This document shows positions 5,632 through 12,309 of a DNA stretch of 13,080 bases, piece after piece. Positions within the stretch are counted from its first letter, which is position 1; every line of letters starts with the position of its first letter. The DNA is from Deltaproteobacteria bacterium (GTDB taxonomy: Bacteria > Desulfobacterota > Desulfobacteria > Desulfobacterales > JAFDDL01). The translations under genes were made by a program, and so were the position numbers. The DNA lies in the NCBI GenBank assembly GCA_019310865.1, contig JAFDDL010000039.1, positions 1-13,080 on the forward strand. The letters are read 5' to 3'. The notes below the pieces were generated by a model. The model saw only the letters and a program-made list of their open reading frames with translations. It had not been told where the DNA came from and searched no databases.

Positions 5632-6356
5632 TCATTGAACTGAGCAAGATCAGTTTTTCCTACCCCAATGGCCGACTTGTACTCAAAGATGCCGACTTCA
5701 CCCTGAAAACCGGGCAGAAAATCGGACTGGTGGGGCACAATGGCAGCGGCAAATCGACTTTTTTACATATCCTGGTGGGATTGTTAAAGCCGAATTCCGG
5801 AGCCATTCATTTTTTAGGAGACCCGGTACAAACGGAAACGGATTTTCGCAGGGTCAGGAAAAAAATCGGACTGGTGTTTCAACATGCCGATGATCAGCTG
5901 TTTTGCCCCACTGTTTTAGAAGATATCTCATTCGGCCTGTTGAATCAGGGAATGGACCCGGATAACGCCAGAGATATCTCTCTAAAATTACTGGAAGACC
6001 TTGATCTGAAAGGATTTGAAGACCGCATTACCTATCGGTTGTCCGGAGGAGAAAAACGGCTGGTGGCATTGACCACGGTTTTGGTAATGCAGCCCGAAGT
6101 GCTGCTGTTGGACGAACCCTTTACCGGGTTGGACGAATCCACCCGGGAACGAATCATCGACATTTTAACCCGTCTCAATATTAGCTATATCATTGTTTCA
6201 CACGAATACGACACCCTGGCCCGAACCACCAGTGATATCTTCAGCATCGGAAAAGGCCGGATTGTATATATCGGCAATTCCGATATTCTCCACAGCCATT
6301 TCCACCGCCACCCCGGCGGGAAAGTACATCACAAGCACACTGAGCACAATGAGTAA
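5613..6356 (+). CDS. nikO: NikO, ATPase (EcfA/CbiO-type) of the nickel ECF transporter
   Basis: This 247-residue ABC ATPase carries all catalytic motifs: Walker A GHNGSGKST (41-49), the CbiO-type Q-loop VFQHADDQLF, signature LSGGEKR (143-149), Walker B VLLLDEP (163-169) and switch His197 (VSHEYD). One ATPase gene implies a homodimer, as in CbiMNQO. I chose the ATG at 5613 (MDQHPIII) because AGAGG precedes it at 8 bases; a longer start at 5565 adds 16 unconserved residues. It overlaps nikQ by 19 bases. The C terminus is unusually His-rich: eight His in the last 21 residues, from ILHSH to HTEHNE. This tail may bind or buffer Ni2+ at the cytoplasmic exit; that is inference. Confidence 0.93.
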   Translation: MDQHPIIIELSKISFSYPNGRLVLKDADFTLKTGQKIGLVGHNGSGKSTFLHILVGLLKPNSGAIHFLGDPVQTETDFRRVRKKIGLVFQHADDQLFCPTVLEDISFGLLNQGMDPDNARDISLKLLEDLDLKGFEDRITYRLSGGEKRLVALTTVLVMQPEVLLLDEPFTGLDESTRERIIDILTRLNISYIIVSHEYDTLARTTSDIFSIGKGRIVYIGNSDILHSHFHRHPGGKVHHKHTEHNE

Positions 6357-6400
6357 AAGCTCGACAAACTTCAGGAGCCGGCACGGATAGAGAACATTAT
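6357..6400. other. 44-base gap between convergent nikO and the NicO fusion gene
   Basis: Only a weak GCTC...GAGC inverted repeat (6359-6378) is present, without a T-run. I see no convincing terminator for either gene. Confidence 0.4.
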
Positions 6401-7900
6401 TCACAAAATTCGTGTTGCAGCTTGTATCGTAATCAAAATACCAACGCCAAACACCACCAGAGCACTAAACGCCGGAAGCCAACGGGCAAGGCCAAGCCCA
6501 GACACTTGTGGAATTCGCGCCAGCAGCCGTCCGCCTTTGATGAACAGCAACCCAACGCTGATGAGCACCCCGGCCAGGCCGAGGCTGAATACCACCACCA
6601 GAATCATGCCGAAGCCGACCCGGCCCAGGGACACCGCGGCCAGCAGCAGTACCAGCGCCGCCGGACAGGGTAACAGGCCGCCTGATATGCCCAACCCCAA
6701 TAGCGAACGCCAGGTCACAGGCGATCCGTCGGTACCTGGGCGCAGGTGGGAATGCCCGTGTTCATTGTGGCCGTGATGATGTTCGTCGTGCTCGTGACTG
6801 TGGGAATGGTCGTGATCATGGTGATGATGGTCAGCGTTATCATGACCGGGGGCGTGGGAATGATCGGCGTGGTGATGGTGGCCGTGCGTGTCGCCCTGTT
6901 TCAACATCCGGACCCGCGACAATGCCAAGGTGGCCCCCAGAGCAACGACAATCAACCCGGAGATCAAACCAAGCCAGGGATAGAGCTGATCCGGCAATAT
7001 GTAGTGCGAGGCAAACAGGGTGATCAATCCCAGAGCAAACACTACCAGGGTGTGGGTAGCCGTGACCGTCACTCCCAGGTATACGGCATGCCAGGGTGTG
7101 CTGCGCGCCCCCACTAGGTAAGCCGCCACAATGGCCTTCCCGTGACCCGGCGTCATCGCATGCCCTGCGCCCCATATCAGCGATCCTGTCAGGGCCGCGA
7201 GAATAACGGGAATGCTCAGTTCTTTACTTTTCATTATGTTGACGATTTCGTCCTGTCCGGGGATGCCCACACTGTGGATGTTTTGAAGCTCTTGGCCGAA
7301 ACCTGCGAAAAGGAACATCACGATGCCCGCTGTAATGAAACCGGCACCCAACAGCGCGCGCGTGGTATGCCCAATTCTTGATGATGCTTCCGGAACCCAG
7401 GCGGCAAAGAGGGCCATGATGATCAGCCCGGTCAGGGCCACCCCGGGAATGAACTGCATTCCGACAGCCGCAGCAACCATGTCCAACCCACTGCGGTAGC
7501 CCAGAATCAAGCCGGTGCATACGGCAAAAACCGGCCCAACTACCGGAGAAACGCGGCCGGCAGCAACCAACAGAGCACCCAGCACCACCAGAAGCAACAG
7601 GTTGACCTGCTGAACAAAACCCAACCCAGGGAATTGAGATCCGATAAGTATCCCCGCAGCCATTGTCATGGGGAAAAGAATCACCCCCCTTCGCGCCGCT
7701 GGTTTCCCAAGCTGACTGGCCAGCAGCGCCAACGCCAGCGCCGGCAGCAGGTGTTCAGCCGAGGTCAGCAGGTGCATGGTGCCCGCGTAGAACTCACCCA
7801 CATCGGTGTTGACCAAGTGGGCCCTGGCAGCCTCTGGTACCAGGCTCAGTAAGGCAAATAGAGAAAAGGAAAAAAGATATCGAAGATTTCTTGTGAGCAT
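6401..7900 (-). CDS. HupE/UreJ-like plus NicO/RcnA-like fusion nickel/cobalt permease with His-rich loop
   Basis: This is a 499-residue polytopic membrane protein. Residues 1-27 are a signal peptide or first helix (PEAARA), so the exported chain would begin His28. Residues 28-200 resemble HupE/UreJ metal permeases (FYAGTMHLLTSAEHLLPALALALL). Residues 228-499 are a NicO/RcnA domain: GAGHAMTPGHGK (244-255), TATHTLVV (280-287), and GISGGLLPCPAALVLLL (404-420). Between the NicO halves, residues 339-385 carry 24 His in 47 residues, as in RcnA and NiCoT loops. The start is the ATG at 7900, with AAGGA 4 bases upstream, rather than a TTG at 7921. RcnA exports Ni/Co while other NicO members import, so direction is undecided. 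It is convergent with nikO and by eye richer in GC than the nik genes. Confidence 0.88.
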   Translation of the reverse strand: MLTRNLRYLFSFSLFALLSLVPEAARAHLVNTDVGEFYAGTMHLLTSAEHLLPALALALLASQLGKPAARRGVILFPMTMAAGILIGSQFPGLGFVQQVNLLLLVVLGALLVAAGRVSPVVGPVFAVCTGLILGYRSGLDMVAAAVGMQFIPGVALTGLIIMALFAAWVPEASSRIGHTTRALLGAGFITAGIVMFLFAGFGQELQNIHSVGIPGQDEIVNIMKSKELSIPVILAALTGSLIWGAGHAMTPGHGKAIVAAYLVGARSTPWHAVYLGVTVTATHTLVVFALGLITLFASHYILPDQLYPWLGLISGLIVVALGATLALSRVRMLKQGDTHGHHHHADHSHAPGHDNADHHHHDHDHSHSHEHDEHHHGHNEHGHSHLRPGTDGSPVTWRSLLGLGISGGLLPCPAALVLLLAAVSLGRVGFGMILVVVFSLGLAGVLISVGLLFIKGGRLLARIPQVSGLGLARWLPAFSALVVFGVGILITIQAATRIL

Positions 7901-8068
7901 CACGTCCTTATAACGATACAATCATCTTTGCGTTCTTTGCAACTCGCGCAGGAAAGCGTCGTCTTAACCCTCTAACCATACGCATCCATAAGCTCACAAT
8001 CTATACCCTTTTATGCATCAACGCATTGACAACAGCGTTTCAAATGCGGTTTGGTAAGCTATATTCCA
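7901..8068. other. intergenic region upstream of the NicO fusion gene
   Basis: This 168-base region is the 5' side of the NicO fusion gene and the 3' side of the DUF364 gene. It holds the AAGGA ribosome binding site (7905-7909), a copy of a short dispersed repeat (7943 on), and overlapping imperfect inverted repeats around 8020-8048 (AACGC...GCGTT, CGCATT...AATGCG) without a T-run. I could not find a promoter with acceptable boxes and spacing on the minus strand. Confidence 0.4.
7943..7976 (+). repeat. copy 2 of the short dispersed repeat (upstream of the NicO fusion)
   Basis: The 16-base block at 7943-7958 differs from 4167-4182 at one position, and TTAACC follows at the same offset. The flanking TTTGCGTTCTTTGCAA resembles the 'tttgcg'-type dispersed repeats of many environmental bacteria, which is recollection and not a search result. 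Confidence 0.35.
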
Positions 8069-8791
8069 TTATTTCATAATAGTCAAACGTCTTGTCCCCT
8101 TTATCTGCCTGAAGTTGGCCCCTTGGCTGATACACCGCAGGGCAAGCGTATGATCAACGACCTTTGTACCGGATACGGCATCCACACCATAGTCAAACAA
8201 GACCTGTGACAGCGGAACGGTATCTCCCAATACGATCACATAGGCCCTGGAATCACATAAATCAAGGAGGCGTTCTATGGTATGATTCGTAAAGGCACTG
8301 CCTGTAATGCCGACAACATCGGCCTGAGGTATTAAATCGTCCGCATCAACTTCCATGAAATCCCCTTGTTTGGGGTTCTTTTCAATGACCCAGAGCTCTT
8401 TTGCTTTCTTTCGAACTTTGGCTATGAAAGGAAAGTGCCCGACAATCGCGACTTTCTTGCCTGCACCCTTTTCCAAAATCAGATCTGCGGCATTTAGCTC
8501 AAGGCATGCGGTTTCATCAACTTCGAGGAGGGAATTGATAGTGGCCATACCGATAGCTGCTTCAAGTATACTTTCCGAGTAGGCCATGCGAACGATTTCT
8601 CCCGCAGTGCTGTCCAACAGGTGGCCGGGTTCTTTGATCAACGGTGGTTCCTGTTTCAGGGCATCCCGGGGCAGAGTCGCAGCCAAGCCGCAGCGGCGGC
8701 TCAGCACACCAGTATGGAAGACTCCTTGCCGAATATCTTTTACAGGGGTATTGAAATTAAGGGTTGAAATGACATGATCAAGGATTTTCAT
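8069..8791 (-). CDS. DUF4213/DUF364 protein, putative heavy-metal-chelation (Rossmann-like) family
   Basis: This 240-residue soluble protein has no signal peptide or membrane segment. The N-terminal part (to about residue 90) fits the DUF4213 enolase-N-like region (RQGVFHTGVLSRRCGLAATLP), and the rest fits the DUF364 Rossmann-like domain (KKVAIVGHFPF at 113-122, VVGITGSAFTNHTIERLL). A Desulfitobacterium member of this family has a solved structure, from which a metal-chelation role was proposed; biochemical function is unproven. Cys34, Cys96, His119 and His170 are possible ligands. The true start is the ATG at 8791 with AAGGA 7 bases upstream; the frame stays open far upstream only as a shadow of the kinase gene. 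It overlaps that gene by 14 bases, so translation is coupled. Confidence 0.82.
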   Translation of the reverse strand: MKILDHVISTLNFNTPVKDIRQGVFHTGVLSRRCGLAATLPRDALKQEPPLIKEPGHLLDSTAGEIVRMAYSESILEAAIGMATINSLLEVDETACLELNAADLILEKGAGKKVAIVGHFPFIAKVRKKAKELWVIEKNPKQGDFMEVDADDLIPQADVVGITGSAFTNHTIERLLDLCDSRAYVIVLGDTVPLSQVLFDYGVDAVSGTKVVDHTLALRCISQGANFRQIKGTRRLTIMK

Positions 8792-9929
8792 TAATTTTTC
8801 CTTTGGGTATCTTAATTTTAAATGTTGACCCGTTCGCGGGTGCTGAAGTAACTGTGATGGCGCCACCATGTTGCTGTATGTTTTTTTCAGAAATGAAGAG
8901 GCCCAATCCGGTTCCCTTTCTCCCCTTTGATGAGAAGAAAAGTGTAAATATTTTTTCCCGGGTCTCCTCATCCATACCGATACCATCATCGCAGACTGAA
9001 AATACCATATGCTCCCTGCTCTGTTCAGCACTGAAAATGATGTGATGGCCGGCTTTATCGGTGTCTTTAATACAGGCGTCCACCGCATTTTCGAGAATAT
9101 TGACCAGGGCCTCCTGAACAAAACCCGGATCCATTTCGACCTCCTCGATGGATGGATCGATCAGACGCTCAAAAGCGATGCCATGGCCTGCCATCTTGGA
9201 TTCAATCACCTGTGCCACATCGGAAACAAATTTCTTCAGATTCACACGTTCCAATTTCAACTCTCTCTTCTTGGCGTAAAAGAGAATATCCAGAACCATT
9301 TTGCGAATCTGTCCGATAATCATATTGATGACGCCGCGGCCTTCATCAATTCGGGCCTGGTCATTCTTATCAAGGCCTGTATTTAACATATACATGCCCC
9401 CGTCCAGCCCCGTCAGCAGGCCCTTAATGCCATGAGAAATGGAACTGAGCATCAATCCGAGCGAAGACAAGTGTTCCTGAAGCTCTGTCTTTTCAAGGAT
9501 AATCCGTTCAAGGCTTTCGGTATAGGCATACAACTTCTGCCGCATCACAATGCGCTCGCCGGCACGCTTTACAGAGATATCCAGCGCGTCCACATTTATC
9601 GGTTTGGTAATGAAATCAGTGGCTTCATTTTTCAGACTCTCGATGGCCAAGTGCATATCCCCGTGGCCCGTAATCATGATCACTTCCGTTTCGGGATTTT
9701 CGTGTTTGATTTTCCGCAGCAGCTCGATACCGTCCATGTTGGGCATCTTGATGTCGGTCAGAACAATTTCCGGCTTTTTTTCTTTAAACACTTCCAACGC
9801 CTCGACCCCGTTCTCGGAAGTCACCACATAGTAGTTGCTGTCCAATAGCGTCAGCTCCAAAACATCACGGACATCCGCTTCATCATCAACAACCAGAATC
9901 GTCATTTTTTTATCGTCAGATTTCTTCAT
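8778..9929 (-). CDS. hybrid REC-histidine kinase (receiver domain followed by kinase)
   Basis: This 383-residue soluble signalling protein begins with a receiver domain (about 9-125): acidic pocket Asp15/Asp16, phospho-acceptor Asp59 (LTDIKMP), switch Thr87 and conserved Lys109-Pro. After a helical linker comes a dimerisation/phospho-acceptor region with His166 (SSISHGIKG), then an HATPase domain with N-box NILENAVDA, G1 DDGIGM and G2 GTGLGL. There is no DNA-binding or enzymatic output domain. It is probably phosphorylated by the heme-type kinase encoded just upstream, modulating its own kinase activity and passing phosphate to an unseen regulator. The start ATG at 9929 has AGGAGG three bases upstream and overlaps the upstream gene by 14 bases. 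A TTG four codons earlier would place the ribosome binding site inside the gene. Confidence 0.9.
   Translation of the reverse strand: MKKSDDKKMTILVVDDEADVRDVLELTLLDSNYYVVTSENGVEALEVFKEKKPEIVLTDIKMPNMDGIELLRKIKHENPETEVIMITGHGDMHLAIESLKNEATDFITKPINVDALDISVKRAGERIVMRQKLYAYTESLERIILEKTELQEHLSSLGLMLSSISHGIKGLLTGLDGGMYMLNTGLDKNDQARIDEGRGVINMIIGQIRKMVLDILFYAKKRELKLERVNLKKFVSDVAQVIESKMAGHGIAFERLIDPSIEEVEMDPGFVQEALVNILENAVDACIKDTDKAGHHIIFSAEQSREHMVFSVCDDGIGMDEETREKIFTLFFSSKGRKGTGLGLFISEKNIQQHGGAITVTSAPANGSTFKIKIPKGKINENP
8799..8803 (-). promoter_or_regulatory. ribosome binding site of the DUF364 gene
   Basis: AAGGA on the minus strand lies 7 bases before the ATG at 8791. It sits inside the end of the REC-kinase gene and fixes the start at MKILDHV. 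Confidence 0.7.
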
Positions 9930-12249
9930 TGGCCTCCTCAACGGGGAACTTTAAAACAAAGCTAGTCCCTTTCGACGAAGTTGATTGAACCTCAATGGAC
10001 CCACCGCAATCCTTTACAAACCCATAACTGATGGAAAGCCCCAGCCCTGTTCCCTTTCCAACCTCCTTGGTGGTAAAAAACGGCTCGTAAATCTTCTCAA
10101 CGATGTTCTTCGGGATCCCGGAGCCGCTGTCACGTACTTCAATACATACGGCCCTTTTTTCCGACCATGTTCTCAATGTAATTCTTTTGTCAATACTTGC
10201 TCTATCTTTTTTTACCCAGTTATCTTCGATAGCATCCCTGGCATTGATCATCAGATTAATAAAGACCTGTTCCATTCGGTCCGGATCAGACCTTACGAGC
10301 GGCAAATCTTCCGTAATATCCCAGATGACATCGATGCCCCTTATGCGCAATTGCTGGCTGAAAATTTCAAACGCATTGCGTAGCACATCGTTCATTTGTA
10401 TTTTCACTAACACGAGGTCCGTTTTCCTTGCCAGCTGGCGCATATGGGAAATAATTTTATCCGCCCGATCCACGTTGCTGTCAATCTTTTCTATTATGGT
10501 TCGTACCGTTTGTATTTCAATGTCTTCATTTTTCCTTACTTTTTTCATACAGAAACTGCTGGCGGTTTTGATTACCGACAAGGGCTGATTCAGTTCATGG
10601 GCAACACCGGTGGCCATTTCTCCGAGAGTCGCCATTTTGCTAGCCTGGATTAACTGCTGTTCCGTTTCAAGCCGCTGGGTAATGTCGCTGGTGGTAACCA
10701 ATAAAATCTCTTTCTCCATATATTGCAAAGGTGAGACCCAAATGTCGACATAAATGGTCCCGCCACCCTTGGTTAACTGCGAGACTCTATTTAAAACAGG
10801 CTCACATTTCAGGGCATTCTCATACGCCTCTTTTTCGACGGTTTTAAAAAGATCGAGAAAGGACGTATCCAGAATTTCATCCCTTGCATAACCATACACG
10901 GTCTTGGTTCTCTGGTTGCAGTCGAGTATTCGTAGCGTGTTTTCATCCAACACGAAAGCCGGGTTGGGCATGTTGTTAAAAATTTCTTGGTATTTTTTTT
11001 CAGTTTCTTCCAGTTTTTCTTCGAGTTGGCGGCTGTGTGTGATATCCACACTCATCTCCATGGCCGCCACGATGTCACCATTGACGTCTTTGATGGGAGA
11101 TGTCTTCACGATCCAATGGCGAACGGACCCGTCTTTTCGCCTGCCGGTCTCTTGGGCGATATGAATCCGGCCATCTGCAAATGTTTTTTCCACAGGGCAT
11201 ATGTCACATTTTTGGGTGCGGCCTTTATAAGCGCGGTAACAATAATCCCCCAGTTTGGGATTGAATTTTTTTGAAAACTCAAGATTGAAACCAATGAGGC
11301 GATAGTCCTTGTCCTGAACGGCTATCAAACACGGCACATGTTCAAACAGGCTCTGGTATTCGTTTCTTTGGCGGTTTAGTTCCGTCTGTTTTGCATGGAT
11401 CGATTCGCCCATTTGGTTAATGGCTTCGGATAGTTGCCCCATTTCATCCTTTTGTTTGATATCGACACGGGTAAGATATTGACCTTTGGCAATCCGCTGG
11501 GTTCCTTTTATCAGCTTGCTGATGGGAAGATTCACAAATTTCACTGCAAAAAGAAAAATGACCATTGCGGTAACCAGAAAACAAAAGGCCGCCAATGCGA
11601 TGACCCACTTCCCAAACAGCCTAACTGTCGCTTCGGTTTCTTTCATCGAAAAAACAACACTCATGATTCCCAGCACTTTTTTATCGGCAGGATGAAAATG
11701 GCAGGCGCCCGAAGAACAACCCGGTTCATTATAAATCGGGCTGATGATTTCAAGCTCCGTATGCCGATCCGGATGCCATATCAATCGGGTTCGTTCTTTC
11801 AGGGAAAGGGTTGTGACGGGCGGGTCCGAACTGTGGCATGATCGGCATCCTTCGAACTTCATGTCAATTTTTTCATCGATCTCGGAAGTGTTGTTGGAAT
11901 ATTTTATTTCCCTCTCTTTATTAATAATTCTGATGGTATTCAGGTTTTTTTGCCGACTGACATTTTGTATGATCTGGTTGATGTCGTCCCTTGAATTGAG
12001 CATCATGGCATAATGGGTACCCAACCGGATGGTATTGCTTAATCGGTCGGCATTTTCAATCATGTTCCCCACGAACTGTTCTTTTTGATACCGGATGTTA
12101 AAATACGCCCAAGTTGAAATGGACAGCAGCAAGGTGGTGCCAACCATGAGGATCAGCTTGAAGATAAGGCTATGTCTTAGTCTTTTCCCAAGATGTAAAA
12201 GGCCGTCACTATATGATGATGCTTTGATTATATCCGTTTTGGGCGTCAT
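9916..12249 (-). CDS. membrane sensor histidine kinase with periplasmic c-type heme motifs and two PAS domains
   Basis: This 777-residue kinase has TM1 at about 28-50, a periplasmic sensor (51-212), TM2 (213-238), HAMP (about 236-290), PAS-1 (300-405), PAS-2 (415-525), HisKA with His551 (VAHELNQP) and HATPase with N-box NLMINARDA, G1 DSGSGIP and G2 GKGTGLGLS. The periplasmic part has a canonical heme-attachment motif CRSCH (135-139) and a second, CX4CH-type motif (C178...A182-C183-H184), a spacing known from Desulfovibrio cytochrome c3. It should therefore sense redox state or a heme ligand. PAS-1 has a Cys cluster (C337, C348, C351: YCYRAYKGRTQKCDICPV) that may hold Zn or Fe-S. GAGG lies only 2 bases before the ATG, so the start is less certain than the domains. 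The partner is most likely the overlapping REC-kinase. Confidence 0.92.
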   Translation of the reverse strand: MTPKTDIIKASSYSDGLLHLGKRLRHSLIFKLILMVGTTLLLSISTWAYFNIRYQKEQFVGNMIENADRLSNTIRLGTHYAMMLNSRDDINQIIQNVSRQKNLNTIRIINKEREIKYSNNTSEIDEKIDMKFEGCRSCHSSDPPVTTLSLKERTRLIWHPDRHTELEIISPIYNEPGCSSGACHFHPADKKVLGIMSVVFSMKETEATVRLFGKWVIALAAFCFLVTAMVIFLFAVKFVNLPISKLIKGTQRIAKGQYLTRVDIKQKDEMGQLSEAINQMGESIHAKQTELNRQRNEYQSLFEHVPCLIAVQDKDYRLIGFNLEFSKKFNPKLGDYCYRAYKGRTQKCDICPVEKTFADGRIHIAQETGRRKDGSVRHWIVKTSPIKDVNGDIVAAMEMSVDITHSRQLEEKLEETEKKYQEIFNNMPNPAFVLDENTLRILDCNQRTKTVYGYARDEILDTSFLDLFKTVEKEAYENALKCEPVLNRVSQLTKGGGTIYVDIWVSPLQYMEKEILLVTTSDITQRLETEQQLIQASKMATLGEMATGVAHELNQPLSVIKTASSFCMKKVRKNEDIEIQTVRTIIEKIDSNVDRADKIISHMRQLARKTDLVLVKIQMNDVLRNAFEIFSQQLRIRGIDVIWDITEDLPLVRSDPDRMEQVFINLMINARDAIEDNWVKKDRASIDKRITLRTWSEKRAVCIEVRDSGSGIPKNIVEKIYEPFFTTKEVGKGTGLGLSISYGFVKDCGGSIEVQSTSSKGTSFVLKFPVEEANEEI
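9933..9938 (-). promoter_or_regulatory. ribosome binding site of the REC-kinase gene
   Basis: AGGAGG on the minus strand lies 3 bases before the ATG at 9929 and is embedded in the last codons of the sensor kinase gene. It decides between that ATG and the TTG at 9941. Confidence 0.7.
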
Positions 12250-12309
12250 GACCTCACCGCATCTTCAAACATTCGCAGCATGGTTTAACAGCGTGAATGC
12301 TTTCAACCA
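12250..12309. other. 60-base gap between hdrB and the sensor kinase
   Basis: It contains the kinase's poorly spaced GAGG and nothing resembling a terminator or strong promoter, so read-through from hdrB is likely. Confidence 0.4.

Noticed and set aside
6304..6319. GC-rich hairpin CCGCC/GGCGG near the nikO stop
   Set aside because: It lies inside the coding sequence of the His-rich tail and has no following T-run, so it is not a terminator.
6746..7117. Met/Val-rich plus-strand ORF opposite the His-rich loop of the NicO fusion
   Set aside because: It is a mirror of the CAC/CAT histidine codons (GTG/ATG); the opposite strand carries NicO motifs throughout.
7901..7921. TTG start for the NicO fusion at 7921
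   Set aside because: It has no ribosome binding site, while AAGGA precedes the ATG at 7900, which begins a standard signal peptide.
8792..9121. 110-codon N-terminal extension of the DUF364 frame
   Set aside because: It lies wholly over the REC-kinase gene in another frame, is unlike DUF4213, and the ribosome binding site at 8799-8803 supports the shorter start.
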